A stretch of DNA of 55,235 nucleotides from Alkalihalobacillus deserti (GTDB taxonomy: Bacteria > Bacillota > Bacilli > Bacillales > Bacillaceae_D), in the NCBI RefSeq assembly GCF_020734105.1, contig NZ_JAJAFR010000024.1:1-55235 (forward strand). The letters run 5' to 3'. Under the pieces are notes generated by a model. That model ran no database searches. It saw nothing but the letters and a program-made list of their open reading frames with translations, and had not been told where the DNA came from. Position numbers and translations under genes: made by a program. Of the stretch, positions 6,989-16,723 are shown piece after piece; position 1 is the stretch's first letter; every line of letters begins with the position of its first letter.

Positions 6989-8662
6989 CTATCCTACCTT
7001 ACTTTGATTTTGTTCTGCATCAAGTGGATTTTGGGCGAAATGAAGTTCGGTCTTTAAGTCATTTAAATGTCGGTCTCTTTCTTCACGCGTCCAATTGTTC
7101 TTTTTTGCCATATAATCAGTCACTGCGTCTTTCCATTTAAACACCCAATTAATATTGAAGAAGAGAGCTCCCGTCCGGCGATTAAAAAAGTCGGTGGGTG
7201 TAGAAACCATCTCCTCTTCCATCCCATATTGCAACTGAGCTAAAAGCAGGGCCGGTAAACGATGTTGAATGGCCTCTCGTTTATTCGTACGCAAGAACTC
7301 GAACACCTGATCAATGTTAGAACCATATAATCTTACTACTCGTTCTGCTTCTTCATTAGAGAGCCCTAGAACGATTCCTTCATTTGTCTTAATCGTTACA
7401 AATGTTTCAAATGTCAAAGACCCTCCTACTTTTCCACCTGATAATGGAATACGATCAGTTGTACAAGTCTTTCTATTTCCTAAGTCTTTTGCGACATAAT
7501 CGACAATGCGCTCAGCCATTTTTCGGTATCCGGTCAGCTTTCCACCTGCAATAGAAATGAGACCTGTATTTGAAAAAAAGATTTCGTCTTTCCTTGAAAT
7601 TTCTGAAGCACTCTTTCCTTCCTCGTGAATAAGCGGACGCAACCCAGTCCAGCTTGATTCAATATCCTTTGCTGTTAGTTTTACGGTCGGAAACATGTAA
7701 TTGACAGCATCGGTAATATAATCCCGATCTGCTACTGTCATTTTAGGATGTACAATATCTTCATTATAAAATGTATCTGTCGTACCTACATAAGTCTTCC
7801 CATCACGTGGAATGGCAAAAATCATTCGACCATCCTTTTCCGTATCAAAATAAACAGCTTGCTTCAAGGGAAAGCGACTTTGATCAATGACGAGATGAAC
7901 ACCTTTTGTTAGATACAAATACTTTCCTTGTTTAGAACCATCTTGTTTACGAAGCCTATCCACCCAAGGGCCTGCGGCGTTTACAATCTTTTTGGCATAA
8001 ATAGCATACGTCTTCCCAGATAAGAGGTCTTTCACGTTAACGGCCACGACCTTTCCATCTTTATAAATAAAACCCTCAGCCTTCGTGTAATTTGTGGCCT
8101 TTGTTCCTCTTGCGACCGCTGCCTTTAAAACTTCAAGCGTTAACCTAGCATCATCAGTTCGGTATTCAACATAGATACCTCCACCTTTTAAGCCTTTTCT
8201 TCTAACCAATGGTTCTTTCTTTAAAACGTCTTTTCGTCTTAACATTTTTCTACGTTCATGTTTTCGAACGCCGGCTAGAAAATCATAAACTCTTAACCCA
8301 ATAGAAGTAGTGAACTTCCCGAAAGTACCACCTTTAATCAGCGGGAGCAGCATCCACTCTGGTGTTGTTACATGTGGTGCATTTTCATAGACGATGGCTC
8401 GTTCCTTGCCCACTTCAGCGACCAACTTTACTTCAAATTGTTTTAAATAGCGAAGTCCTCCGTGAACCAGTTTCGTTGAACGACTTGATGTACCCCCAGC
8501 AAAATCCTGCATGTCAATTAATCCTGTATCTATCCCTCTTACTTGCGCATCAAGAGCAATCCCAGCTCCGGTAATCCCTCCACCAATCACAAGTAAATCT
8601 AATGTATTCTTACTCATTTCTTCTAATTTTGTTTGACGATTAAAACTAGAAAAATTCCCCAT
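6989..8662 (-). CDS. glpD: Aerobic glycerol-3-phosphate dehydrogenase
   Basis: FAD-linked dehydrogenase that passes electrons from glycerol 3-phosphate to the quinone pool, giving dihydroxyacetone phosphate. The FAD-binding motif is LLVIGGGITGAGIALDA at residues 22-38. GGTSSRSTKLVHGGLRYLKQ is the glpD signature. The C-terminal domain includes PTDFFNRRTGALFFNINW. I chose ATG at 8662 because GGGGAG lies six bases upstream. The ATG at 8668 touches that site. The product is 557 residues, close to B. subtilis GlpD. It is preceded by a hairpin leader that probably responds to GlpP. Confidence 0.95.
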   Translation of the reverse strand: MGNFSSFNRQTKLEEMSKNTLDLLVIGGGITGAGIALDAQVRGIDTGLIDMQDFAGGTSSRSTKLVHGGLRYLKQFEVKLVAEVGKERAIVYENAPHVTTPEWMLLPLIKGGTFGKFTTSIGLRVYDFLAGVRKHERRKMLRRKDVLKKEPLVRRKGLKGGGIYVEYRTDDARLTLEVLKAAVARGTKATNYTKAEGFIYKDGKVVAVNVKDLLSGKTYAIYAKKIVNAAGPWVDRLRKQDGSKQGKYLYLTKGVHLVIDQSRFPLKQAVYFDTEKDGRMIFAIPRDGKTYVGTTDTFYNEDIVHPKMTVADRDYITDAVNYMFPTVKLTAKDIESSWTGLRPLIHEEGKSASEISRKDEIFFSNTGLISIAGGKLTGYRKMAERIVDYVAKDLGNRKTCTTDRIPLSGGKVGGSLTFETFVTIKTNEGIVLGLSNEEAERVVRLYGSNIDQVFEFLRTNKREAIQHRLPALLLAQLQYGMEEEMVSTPTDFFNRRTGALFFNINWVFKWKDAVTDYMAKKNNWTREERDRHLNDLKTELHFAQNPLDAEQNQSKVG

Positions 8663-8744
8663 TTTCATCTCCCCTTAAATGTAGGTGTAAGTGAGATAAA
8701 TAAAACCTCCAAAAAAGATATCAATAATAAAATAGCAGCTTTTG

Positions 8745-8802
8745 GAGAAAAAAGACCACAACAGCCCTATAACAATATTTGCTAAAAGAGTGTTGTGGTC
8801 TT
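8745..8802 (-). terminator. glpK-glpD intercistronic terminator, likely GlpP antitermination site
   Basis: On the minus strand AAGACCACAACA and TGTTGTGGTCTT form a perfect 12-bp stem with a 27-base loop, followed by TTTTTTCTCC. It sits between glpK and glpD, 83 bases before glpD. In B. subtilis the glpD leader has such an inverted repeat and the GlpP protein with glycerol 3-phosphate lets polymerase through. No glpP gene is in this window, so GlpP control is inferred. Confidence 0.75.
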
Positions 8803-8869
8803 CTTTAAATCTCTGACCGAATGATTAACTTACTTACAATTATATCCTTTTCTCATTATTTTTCAAGAC

Positions 8870-10363
8870 CTACTTAAACATTTGAGCAGCCTTCACAGCC
8901 TTTTTCCAGCCGTTATATAGGGACTCTTGTTCCTCTTTCACCATGCTTGCTTCAAAGCGATGATCAAGGGCCCACTGCGTCTTAATCACCTTTTTATCCT
9001 TCCAAAAGCCTACTGCAAGTCCCGCTAAATAAGCGGCCCCAAGCGCTGTTGTTTCTTGCACTTGAGACCGTTCAACTGGAACTCCCAACATGTCACTTTG
9101 AAATTGCATGAGGAAGTTATTGGAAACCGCTCCACCATCAACTCGAAGGGTTTTAACTAAAATGCCTGAGTCGGCTTCCATGGAGGTTAACACATCCTTC
9201 GTTTGATAGGCTAATGACTCAAGTGTTGCTCTAATAAAATGTTCTTTTTCCGATCCACGTGTTAGTCCGAAAACAGCCCCTCTTACATCGCTATCCCAGT
9301 AAGGAGTTCCTAGTCCAACAAACGCTGGTACGACATAGACACCTTCTGTTGATGTTACTCTTTGGGCGTAGGACTCCGAATCTTCTGCCGACTTAAACAT
9401 CCTCAATCCATCACGTAACCACTGGATTGCAGAACCTGCGACAAATATACTTCCTTCCAGTGCATACTCCACCTTCCCATCAATACCCCAAGCAAGCGTC
9501 GTCAATAATCCATGCTCTGACTTAACCGCTTTCATACCTGTATTCATCAACATGAAACACCCTGTTCCATAAGTGTTCTTTGCCATCCCCTCTTCAAAAC
9601 AAGCCTGCCCAAACAAAGCTGCTTGCTGGTCTCCCGCCGCACCAGCGATTGGAACGTTCTGCCCAAAAAAGTGGTAATCAACGGTCGTACCATAGACTTC
9701 AGAGGAAGGTCTAACTTCTGGCAACATCTGTCTCGGTACATCAAGCATCGCAAGTAACTCGTCATCCCACTTTAAATCATAAATGTTATACATCAGCGTT
9801 CTTGAAGCATTTGAATAATCGGTTACGTGAGCTTCCCTGCCTGAAAGCTTCCAAATCAACCAGGTATCAACGGTTCCAAATAGAAGATCACCTTTATCTG
9901 CTTTATCTCTTGCTCCTTCTACGTGATCAAGAATCCATTTAACTTTTGTTCCAGAAAAATAGGCATCAATTAGTAACCCTGTTTTGTCACGAACTATTTG
10001 CTCGTAACCTTTTTCTTTTAGTTCATCACAGATATCAGCTGTTTGCCTTGATTGCCAGACAATGGCATTGTAGATCGGTTTTCCTGTGTGTTTATCCCAA
10101 ACCACTGTCGTTTCACGTTGGTTGGTTATGCCAATCCCAGCTATTTCTTTCTGATCTACATTTGCCTTTAACATCACGCCTGAAATAACAGCAAGAATAG
10201 AAGCCCAGATCTCATTAGCATTATGTTCTACCCACCCTGGTTTAGGGAAGATTTGTTCAATTTCTTTTTGCTCAGTGCTAATGATTGTTCCTTCTTGATC
10301 GAATAGGATTGCTCGCGAACTCGTTGTTCCTTGATCCAAAGCAAGAATATATTTTTTCTTCAT
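8870..10363 (-). CDS. glpK: Glycerol kinase
   Basis: FGGY-family kinase that phosphorylates glycerol with ATP to glycerol 3-phosphate. Visible motifs: ALDQGTTSSRAILFD (N-terminal ATP/phosphate loop), GITNQRETTVVWD, the FGGY signatures YNAIVWQSRQT and the C-terminal GGAVSNNFLMQFQSD. Length 497 residues is normal. ATG at 10363 has GGGGGAG five bases upstream. The usual partner glpF (facilitator) is not upstream, where an EamA gene lies divergently, so glycerol entry must depend on another locus or diffusion. glpD follows in the same direction. Confidence 0.96.
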   Translation of the reverse strand: MKKKYILALDQGTTSSRAILFDQEGTIISTEQKEIEQIFPKPGWVEHNANEIWASILAVISGVMLKANVDQKEIAGIGITNQRETTVVWDKHTGKPIYNAIVWQSRQTADICDELKEKGYEQIVRDKTGLLIDAYFSGTKVKWILDHVEGARDKADKGDLLFGTVDTWLIWKLSGREAHVTDYSNASRTLMYNIYDLKWDDELLAMLDVPRQMLPEVRPSSEVYGTTVDYHFFGQNVPIAGAAGDQQAALFGQACFEEGMAKNTYGTGCFMLMNTGMKAVKSEHGLLTTLAWGIDGKVEYALEGSIFVAGSAIQWLRDGLRMFKSAEDSESYAQRVTSTEGVYVVPAFVGLGTPYWDSDVRGAVFGLTRGSEKEHFIRATLESLAYQTKDVLTSMEADSGILVKTLRVDGGAVSNNFLMQFQSDMLGVPVERSQVQETTALGAAYLAGLAVGFWKDKKVIKTQWALDHRFEASMVKEEQESLYNGWKKAVKAAQMFK

Positions 10364-10700
10364 GCTTACTCCCCCTGATTTAAGCTGAGTTTCTGCCTCA
10401 TATCATTGTTGTTATAGTTCAACTTGATCTCTTCTCATCCCTTGTACATATATACAATAGTACAACAACTACCATGATAAAAATTCATAAATTCAATGAA
10501 TTGATTCCTTCCAAAAGAGTATCATAATCTGTTGTTCCTAGTCCCCACTACCAATGATTGTCCCTACGATTGGAATCCAAGGGTACGCTTAACCTGAATC
10601 ATCATTTTTCCCTGCAATAGGCAATAATTTCGGTTCAATATCATTTGTCTGCTTCCAATATGGGCAGTCATGCACCAACTAGAGATGCTTTGATAAAAGT
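10364..10700. other. Leader and promoter region of glpK
   Basis: No gene. On the minus strand a weak 9-bp pairing GTTGTTGTA with TATAACAAC (about 10400-10472) could fold in the glpK leader, without a T run, so it is not an obvious terminator. I do not mark a promoter. Confidence 0.35.
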
Positions 10701-10760
10701 ACCACCAATTTGACAATAATTATAGGGGGAATCCAGCCCCCCTTGTCAAATTGCGGTTGG
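10701..10760. repeat. Long inverted repeat upstream of the EamA gene
   Basis: AATTTGACAA (10707-10716) pairs with TTGTCAAATT (10743-10752). The pairing extends inward through GGGGG/CCCCC and outward through ACC/GGT with mismatches. It is about 60 bases long and AT-GC mixed. It may be an operator for a dimeric regulator or an RNA hairpin in the leader. The right arm ends 60-70 bases before the likely start of the transporter gene. Confidence 0.6.
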
Positions 10761-10820
10761 TGACAACCCCTATCCAATATGCTAGGTTTAAGGTTAGGAA
10801 AATGGTTTGGGGGGATTACA

Positions 10821-11723
10821 TTGAGTAGAAAGGCTTTTATATTGGCATTCATAACCATTATAATATGGGGGTCTACGTTTGCAGCTATTCGTGCTAGTTT
10901 ACATGGTGGCTATTCTGCCGGTCATTTGGTCCTCGTTCGCTATTTGATCGCATCGGGATTATTTGCAACGTATGCCTTATGGCCGGGTGTGAAATTTCGT
11001 TTACCGAAAAAAGAAGATCTTCTTAAAATTTTCATCCTTGGATTTATTGGAATTAGTATTTATCACATCGGGGTCACGTTTGGAGAGCAAACGATTTCTG
11101 CTGGTACCGCTGGTATGCTGATCGGATCAGCGCCGATCTTCACTTCAATTATTGCAGTCATTGTTCTAAAAGAACGCTTAGGAATGATAGGTTGGGCTGG
11201 GCTTGCTATTGGTTTCGTGGGGATTTTCACGATTACATTGGGCACAACTGGACCATCTTTTACGCTAGATGAAGGAGTCTTTTTGGTTTTAATAGCTGCC
11301 ATTGCGACCTCGGTATTTTTTGTATTCCAGAAACCGCTTTTCCAGCGCTATAGACCGATTGAATTAGCAGCTTATTTTACATGGGTAGGCACAATCCCAT
11401 TTCTCTTCTTTGCTCCTGGACTTTTTGAGACGTTGCAACACGCAACACTAGAAGCCCATCTATCTGCGATCTATGCTGGTATTTTTCCAGCGGGTATTGC
11501 TTATGTCACTTGGGGCATTGCCTTATCGCTAAGTAACGCTAGTAGTGTTGGCAGTATGATGTACTTAGAACCAGCTGTGGCGATCGTCGTCGCTTTAATT
11601 TGGCTACAGGAATTACCAAGCACACTTTCAATCATTGGTGGTGTTATTGCGCTTTCTGGTGTGATGATCGTGAGTGTGTTAGGGAAGAGAAGTCATGTAA
11701 GTATGATGGAGAAAGCGTCGTGA
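10821..11723 (+). CDS. EamA family (DMT superfamily) transporter
   Basis: A 300-residue membrane protein with ten hydrophobic segments in two EamA repeats. The first repeat starts IIIWGSTFAAIRASLHGGY and the second has SSVGSMMYLEPAVAIVVALIW near its end. Members export amino acids, metabolites or drugs, and the substrate cannot be told from sequence. I chose TTG at 10821 because GGGGGGAT lies properly upstream and the product then starts with the usual short cytoplasmic SRKAF. An ATG at 10779 would add 14 unusual residues. A truncated relative lies at 44326-44580. Confidence 0.85.
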   Translation: MSRKAFILAFITIIIWGSTFAAIRASLHGGYSAGHLVLVRYLIASGLFATYALWPGVKFRLPKKEDLLKIFILGFIGISIYHIGVTFGEQTISAGTAGMLIGSAPIFTSIIAVIVLKERLGMIGWAGLAIGFVGIFTITLGTTGPSFTLDEGVFLVLIAAIATSVFFVFQKPLFQRYRPIELAAYFTWVGTIPFLFFAPGLFETLQHATLEAHLSAIYAGIFPAGIAYVTWGIALSLSNASSVGSMMYLEPAVAIVVALIWLQELPSTLSIIGGVIALSGVMIVSVLGKRSHVSMMEKAS

Positions 11724-11923
11724 TTTTGTGTGGTTACCATCCGCTTCCACAGATAAAGCGGCTATAAAAGTGATTATTAGACATAGTCACCTTCCTTCTT
11801 TTTATGTTGAAGATTAGATTAGAGCTAGTGTCAGCATTAGATAAAGTTTAGCAGTGAACTATAAATGCTTGCGGATGGGGTAACACGCAATACTGAGCAA
11901 CTTTTAACATCAAACCCACCTAG

Positions 11924-11957
11924 AAAAACACTGTGATGAAAAAATCACAGTGTTTTT
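11924..11957. terminator. Bidirectional terminator
   Basis: AAAAACACTGTGAT-GAAAAA-ATCACAGTGTTTTT, a perfect 14-bp stem with A and T runs built in. It lies ten bases after the fdhF-like stop and can also end transcripts from the EamA gene. Confidence 0.85.
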
Positions 11958-11966
11958 CTCTACCTA

Positions 11967-14330
11967 TTAACCTTCTGCTGACATCTCTAAATCATCATCA
12001 GTAGGCTTTTCTAAATACTGTGTATCCTTGCGGGCATTAAAGCGCTCTGCTTTTTCTACTTTTACAGCCACATTATAACTAGGAATCTTCGAAAACTTCT
12101 CGTAAACTCCTTTTGGAAGTAGGAAGTTTCCTTCTGGGAAGTGGACCTCTAGATTTCCTTTAGCAATATCAACAAATCTCGCTTTTCCTGTGAATACACC
12201 ATGCTGATTGTATACGACCACTAACTCACGCTCTGTAATACTCAACTCTTTTGCATCTTCCTCATTCATTAGCACATCATAACGGTCGGATCCGTTAAAA
12301 GAATCATGCTCACTATAAACCATCGAGTTAAATTGTTTACCGCGTCTTGTCGTTATATAAAAATCTCCATCGACTTTATTTAGATCTGGAATATCAACTG
12401 GAATTAAATTTCCTTTGCCGTCTGGTGTTGGACAAATTCCATCTTCACATAACCAAGCTCCACCCCATTGAAAAACATCGCCTTGTTTCTTAAGGTGTTG
12501 AACACCTTCGTAATTTGGATTCGCGATTGCAATCTCATCACGAATGGCTTGCCCATCTTTAAAATCAACTAAATAAGCTTCTTCAGGGTTAACTCGCTTC
12601 GCAAGATCAATATAGATCTCCCATTCAGAACGAGCTTCTTCGACAATCTGCTTATTACCCTCAATCGTTGGAGAGAAGTAAACCATTCGTTCTGTTGATG
12701 TTGATGTTCCACCGCCGTCTTGCTCATAACGAGTTTTGGCAGGAAGAACAATAACGGCTTCTTTCGCATCTACTAATGTTGATGTGTTAAAAATGATATC
12801 TTGGTGAACGCGAACCTCAAGCTCTGATAATGCTTTCTCAACAAAAGTAGGATCAGGCATCGTTTCTAAGAAGTTACCACCAGATAAATAATACATTTTA
12901 ATCTTTCTCTCATGGTCCTCTGGTAATAAGCAGTTCTCTAGTGAAACACCTAGTACATCGCCTTGCCATTTAGGTACTTCGAAATTCCAGAGTTTCTCTA
13001 TTCTCTCAATGTTATTAGGTTCAAAGTCTCCACCCGGAAGGACGAATGGATCAGCTCCCATTTCTCCACTTCCTTGCACACTAGAGTGGCCACGTATTGG
13101 CATGACTCCACAGTGTTCACGGCCTAAGAAGCCTCTGAGTAGAGCTAGATTTGCAACTTGCGAGATGTTATCTGAAGCAAATGTATGCATTGTCAGGCCT
13201 AACGACCAAACAAATACACCTGATTTACTATGTGCTAGGATTTGTGCTAGTTCACCAATTCTTTCTTTAGTAACACCCGCTGATTCAACGATTGTATCCC
13301 AAGATTGTTCTTGTACTTTGTCTTTTAATTCACCATAGCCATTCACATGTTCTTGTACAAAATGATGATCAACAGCAGAGCCTGGCTTAACTTCTTCCAT
13401 TTCAAACCAGTGCTTCATAATACCATGCATAAAGGCGATATCTCCACCGATATTAACTTGATAGAAATCATCTGCAAGTTTCGTGCCGAATAAAGCTGAC
13501 TCTCCAACAGAGGGAATCCAATACTTTTCCATTGCTGGCTCGCGGTAAGGGTTGATACAAATAATCTTCGTGCCTTTACGCTTAGCGGCGTACATATATT
13601 TAGTTGAGACTGGTTGGTTATTCGCTGCAACAGAACCCCAGAATACAATGACGTCAGAGCCGATCCAATCTTTGTAATTACAACTCGATGCCCCGATCCC
13701 AACAGAACGCTTCAGCGCTGTTTTAGATGGAGAATGACAAATCCGCGACGCATTGTCAATATTATTCGTTCCTAAGAATCTAGCTACCTTTGCCGCTACA
13801 TAATAGGACTCGTTTGTAATTCCTCTTGATGTTAAGAAGAAACCATAATTTTTCGGATCTAACTTCTTCATTTTATTTGCAATTATGTCGATTGCTTCAT
13901 CCCACTCGATCCGAGTGAATCTCCGTTCTCCTGGTCTTCGAATAAGTGGATATGGAACACGTCCAAGTTCACGAAGCTCTGCACTCGTATATTTACGTAG
14001 CTCATCAATATCTGCATGGACGATTTCCTCTTTCATCGCTGGCATTGTATTAAGACGTAAAACATTTAAACGAGTTGTACAAACGTGAGGCCCTGCTAGT
14101 GTTTGATCATATAGACCAGCAACCCCTAGCGCACAGCCATCACAAACGCCTTTTGTAATGATGTTTTTCGCGTAGTTTAAATTATCTTTATTATTCCAAA
14201 CGACCTTCATCGTTTCTCTAATATGCTTAGGTTTTACTTTACCTAAACCAAATGGCACCTTACTTGCCCAAAGTTTAGGATCTGGCATACTAGGTAGTTT
14301 AATCGGTCCCGTGTGTTTTGTTTTACCCAT
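11967..14330 (-). CDS. FdhF/YdeP family molybdopterin oxidoreductase
   Basis: A 787-residue molybdopterin-dependent oxidoreductase of the formate-dehydrogenase alpha-like branch (FdhF/YdeP). CDGCALGV...HVC near residues 64-85 may hold an iron-sulphur cluster. ESYYVAAKVARFLGTNNIDN and RICHSPSKTALKRS form the molybdopterin part, with Cys in RICHSPS at the usual metal-ligand place. The C-terminal molydopterin-dinucleotide domain starts near residue 660. No signal peptide, so cytoplasmic. True formate activity is not certain for this branch. ATG at 14330 is chosen because GAGGAG lies eight bases upstream. The GTG at 14339 overlaps it. Nearby fdhD and moa/mob genes would provide the sulphurated cofactor. 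Confidence 0.87.
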   Translation of the reverse strand: MGKTKHTGPIKLPSMPDPKLWASKVPFGLGKVKPKHIRETMKVVWNNKDNLNYAKNIITKGVCDGCALGVAGLYDQTLAGPHVCTTRLNVLRLNTMPAMKEEIVHADIDELRKYTSAELRELGRVPYPLIRRPGERRFTRIEWDEAIDIIANKMKKLDPKNYGFFLTSRGITNESYYVAAKVARFLGTNNIDNASRICHSPSKTALKRSVGIGASSCNYKDWIGSDVIVFWGSVAANNQPVSTKYMYAAKRKGTKIICINPYREPAMEKYWIPSVGESALFGTKLADDFYQVNIGGDIAFMHGIMKHWFEMEEVKPGSAVDHHFVQEHVNGYGELKDKVQEQSWDTIVESAGVTKERIGELAQILAHSKSGVFVWSLGLTMHTFASDNISQVANLALLRGFLGREHCGVMPIRGHSSVQGSGEMGADPFVLPGGDFEPNNIERIEKLWNFEVPKWQGDVLGVSLENCLLPEDHERKIKMYYLSGGNFLETMPDPTFVEKALSELEVRVHQDIIFNTSTLVDAKEAVIVLPAKTRYEQDGGGTSTSTERMVYFSPTIEGNKQIVEEARSEWEIYIDLAKRVNPEEAYLVDFKDGQAIRDEIAIANPNYEGVQHLKKQGDVFQWGGAWLCEDGICPTPDGKGNLIPVDIPDLNKVDGDFYITTRRGKQFNSMVYSEHDSFNGSDRYDVLMNEEDAKELSITERELVVVYNQHGVFTGKARFVDIAKGNLEVHFPEGNFLLPKGVYEKFSKIPSYNVAVKVEKAERFNARKDTQYLEKPTDDDLEMSAEG

Positions 14331-14461
14331 TTGAGTCACTCCTCTTTTATAATGTTTATGAATAAATAAGCTAATACATGTTGGAAATGTAATGGATGGC
14401 TCAGCTCATTGCTTCGAAATTGTTCAAAAAGGTAAAAACCAACTTTTCAAACATTTTCTAT

Positions 14462-14512
14462 AAAAAAAACCACCGTTCATCCCTAGCAAAACTAGAGATA
14501 ATCCGGTGGTTT
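14462..14512 (-). terminator. Intrinsic terminator of the DUF2294 gene
   Basis: AAACCACCG and CGGTGGTTT are nine paired bases with an inner CTAG pairing. On the minus strand a run of eight T follows. It is 39 bases past the DUF2294 stop and lies between that gene and the fdhF-like gene. Confidence 0.8.
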
Positions 14513-14550
14513 AGTCTTTTGCAGGATCGCTACCAAGTGCCAGAACCAAA

Positions 14551-14916
14551 CTATTTTTTTAATGTGAATTTTTCTTCAATGTCTTCGTCAAACACAAAGA
14601 TCGACATACCGAAGTCACGATCAATATCAATATCCACGAACAGATGTAAAAACTTACATTGTAAGAATTCTTCCATTTCCGCTGGTGGATTTTTTCGATA
14701 CATGTCTTTTACCATTTCCGTACGAGCGGCTCTGAGCATCTGCCTTCCTTCATCAGCTGTTGCAATAAATTTCTCAACAGGAGAAAGATTGCCTTCCATC
14801 TCACATATCGCCCAATTTTTACAAAACGTTGTACTCACCTTGCTAGGTCCTTTGCCCATATGCTTTTTTCGAAATGAGCGAACGAGATTACTAAATTCGG
14901 CTTCATATTTGTTCAT
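14551..14916 (-). CDS. DUF2294 domain-containing protein
   Basis: A 121-residue soluble protein with the DUF2294 pattern: RKKHMGKGPSKVSTTFCKNW, AICEMEGNLSPVEKFIA, GRQMLRAARTEMVKDMY and DIDIDRDFGMSIFVFDEDIE. The family's biochemical role is not known to me. It lies just upstream of the fdhF-like gene on the same strand but is separated from it by a terminator, so co-transcription would need read-through. Relatives are often found near dehydrogenase genes, which makes a link to the molybdoenzyme possible. Confidence 0.75.
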   Translation of the reverse strand: MNKYEAEFSNLVRSFRKKHMGKGPSKVSTTFCKNWAICEMEGNLSPVEKFIATADEGRQMLRAARTEMVKDMYRKNPPAEMEEFLQCKFLHLFVDIDIDRDFGMSIFVFDEDIEEKFTLKK

Positions 14917-15513
14917 TTTTTACCCTCACTTACTTCTTATTACTTTTAGTGTATCAAACAAATAATGTTATGCAATGGTTCTTAGTGGTTAGAGCTTGTT
15001 TGATGAACTTTTAAGAAGTAGTTGGAGTAACACCATTTTCCATTTAACTAGCTAAATCCTTCACTTCGTTTTACCGTTTCTTTCACTTTCTCTTTTTCTC
15101 TATACACAAAAAAATCGACGCTAGTCTTCTAAAGAATACAACATACCAAAAATAAGTATACTTATCTCCAAAAGCGCGACGATTAGTTTCAAGCAGGATA
15201 CGCTGCTATCAACCTAATAGAAATCGCTTACAACAACTATGTAACAGATAAAATTGACGACAGGTTCGCTATCTCTGATCTTAAATGTTACAAATTTATG
15301 AATACATTTAAATCATAGCTTGTTTTCTTTTATTTTTCAATAGATTTCTAGGACTCGATTTCTAAGTTATACTCTAAATGACGAGGGTAGCCACTGCCTT
15401 TTTTCAGGCCACTTAAATCTTTTCTAACACTTGAAGTTTAGTCGTATAAAAACTTGTCACTAGCCAAAATCTATGATTATATGTTAATCATTGAGAGAGG
15501 AAGGAGGCTGCTT
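14917..15513. other. Intergenic stretch before fdhD
   Basis: About 600 bases without a convincing gene. I looked for a molybdenum-cofactor riboswitch near 15380-15420 (a small CCACTGCC...GGCCACT pairing) and could not build one. The fdhD promoter must lie here. Confidence 0.4.
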
Positions 15514-16323
15514 ATGAATGAACCATTAAGTATTAGTAAATCTATTTATAGATACAATCAAGACCAATTTGTCGAGACAAAAGATGACATTGTCATTGAA
15601 TTCCCTTTAACTGTTTATATAAATGATGAAGAATTTGCGACGATGGTTTGTAGTCCGAGAAACCTTGATGAAATGGTGATTGGCTTTTTGGCTTCTGAAG
15701 GCGTTATTCGTTTTAAAAAAGAAATTAAAGACATGAAGATCGATGCTGACCGTGGTTTTGCATATGTTGAATTACATTCAAAGGAAATAAAAAATCAACA
15801 ATACTTCTCAAAACGATTCATCGGTTCATGTTGCGGAAAAAGCAGACAGTTTTACTTTCAAAATGACGTTCGAACAGCAAAAACTTCGATGGTAAAAACG
15901 ACCATAACGAGTCAACAATGTATAGACCTGATGAAAAAAATGCAAGAGGATAGTCTTGTTTTTAAAAATACAGGTGGGGTTCATAACGCAGCACTATGTA
16001 CACCTGAAGATCTAATTGTTAGCCGTTCAGATATCGGAAGGCATAATGCGCTAGATAAGTTATATGGGCACTCGCTTTTAAACGGCATTTCTGTTAAAGA
16101 TAAGATTCTTGTTTTTAGTGGGAGGATCTCATCAGAAATATTAACAAAAGCAGCTAAAATTGGTGTCGGGGTTGTGTTATCCAAATCCGCCCCAACAGAT
16201 TTAGCGATCAAATTAGCAGAGGATTTAAATATTACAGCTGTAGGTTTTATAAGAGGTGGGTCTTTTAATATTTACTCTCACCCTGAACGAATTATTTTAG
16301 ACAAAAAGGAGCGATATTTGTGA
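15514..16323 (+). CDS. fdhD: Formate dehydrogenase accessory sulphurtransferase
   Basis: A 269-residue FdhD. It moves sulphur from the cysteine desulphurase to the molybdenum cofactor of formate dehydrogenases. Signs are PLTVYINDEEFATMVCSPRN, VIGFLASEGVI, the cysteine pair in GSCCGKSR (about residue 109), TGGVHNAAL and SRSDIGRHNALDKLYG. ATG at 15514 has AAGGAGG six bases upstream. An upstream in-frame ATG would add 20 residues without a good site. The next gene starts four bases before its stop. Confidence 0.93.
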   Translation: MNEPLSISKSIYRYNQDQFVETKDDIVIEFPLTVYINDEEFATMVCSPRNLDEMVIGFLASEGVIRFKKEIKDMKIDADRGFAYVELHSKEIKNQQYFSKRFIGSCCGKSRQFYFQNDVRTAKTSMVKTTITSQQCIDLMKKMQEDSLVFKNTGGVHNAALCTPEDLIVSRSDIGRHNALDKLYGHSLLNGISVKDKILVFSGRISSEILTKAAKIGVGVVLSKSAPTDLAIKLAEDLNITAVGFIRGGSFNIYSHPERIILDKKERYL

Positions 16324-16547
16324 GTTCATGTAAGATTGATCATCCATTAGAAGATGTTAAAAATAAGCTAACCTCTCAAAAAGAATTTCTCCCAACTGAT
16401 CTTCACATGCGATCTGAGAAGTTTCTTGAAACAACACGTACCCAGCTTGAATTAAATGAACTTTTCCATCTTTTAAAAAAATACGATTTAGCTACATCCG
16501 AAGAGCAGGAAAAACGTAATCAACAACTAAATAAATTACTTGGATAA
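16320..16547 (+). CDS. Hypothetical protein translationally coupled to fdhD
   Basis: A 75-residue charged, mostly helical protein starting with GTG at 16320, which overlaps the fdhD stop (GTGA). It contains Cys at residue 4 and ends ELNELFHLLKKYDLATSEEQEKRNQQLNKLLG in part (ELFHLLKKYDLATSEEQEK). No domain is recognised. The overlap with fdhD argues for co-translation and a role with the molybdoenzyme, but this is inference. Confidence 0.65.
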   Translation: MSSCKIDHPLEDVKNKLTSQKEFLPTDLHMRSEKFLETTRTQLELNELFHLLKKYDLATSEEQEKRNQQLNKLLG

Positions 16548-16723
16548 ATAACAAGAATCGCGCTAGTCGTCTTTTCTTAGAATCACTGGGCCGAACGACA
16601 GCGGTTTTGTTGTTGTTCGGTGCGCAGCATGTGGATCCATTGCCACCCGTGAGTAGGCTTTCTACTTCATCGAGACCCATCCTGTATTCATTTAAAATTT
16701 CAATACTTTCCTATCTTTTAATA

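Noticed and set aside
10779..10820. Longer N-terminus for the EamA gene from ATG 10779
   Set aside because: No ribosome site before it and the added residues do not fit the family. TTG at 10821 has GGGGGG at the right distance.
14917..15513. Possible molybdenum-cofactor riboswitch before fdhD
   Set aside because: Only a short CCACTGCC/GGCCACT pairing near 15380-15420. The conserved core of that riboswitch is not found.
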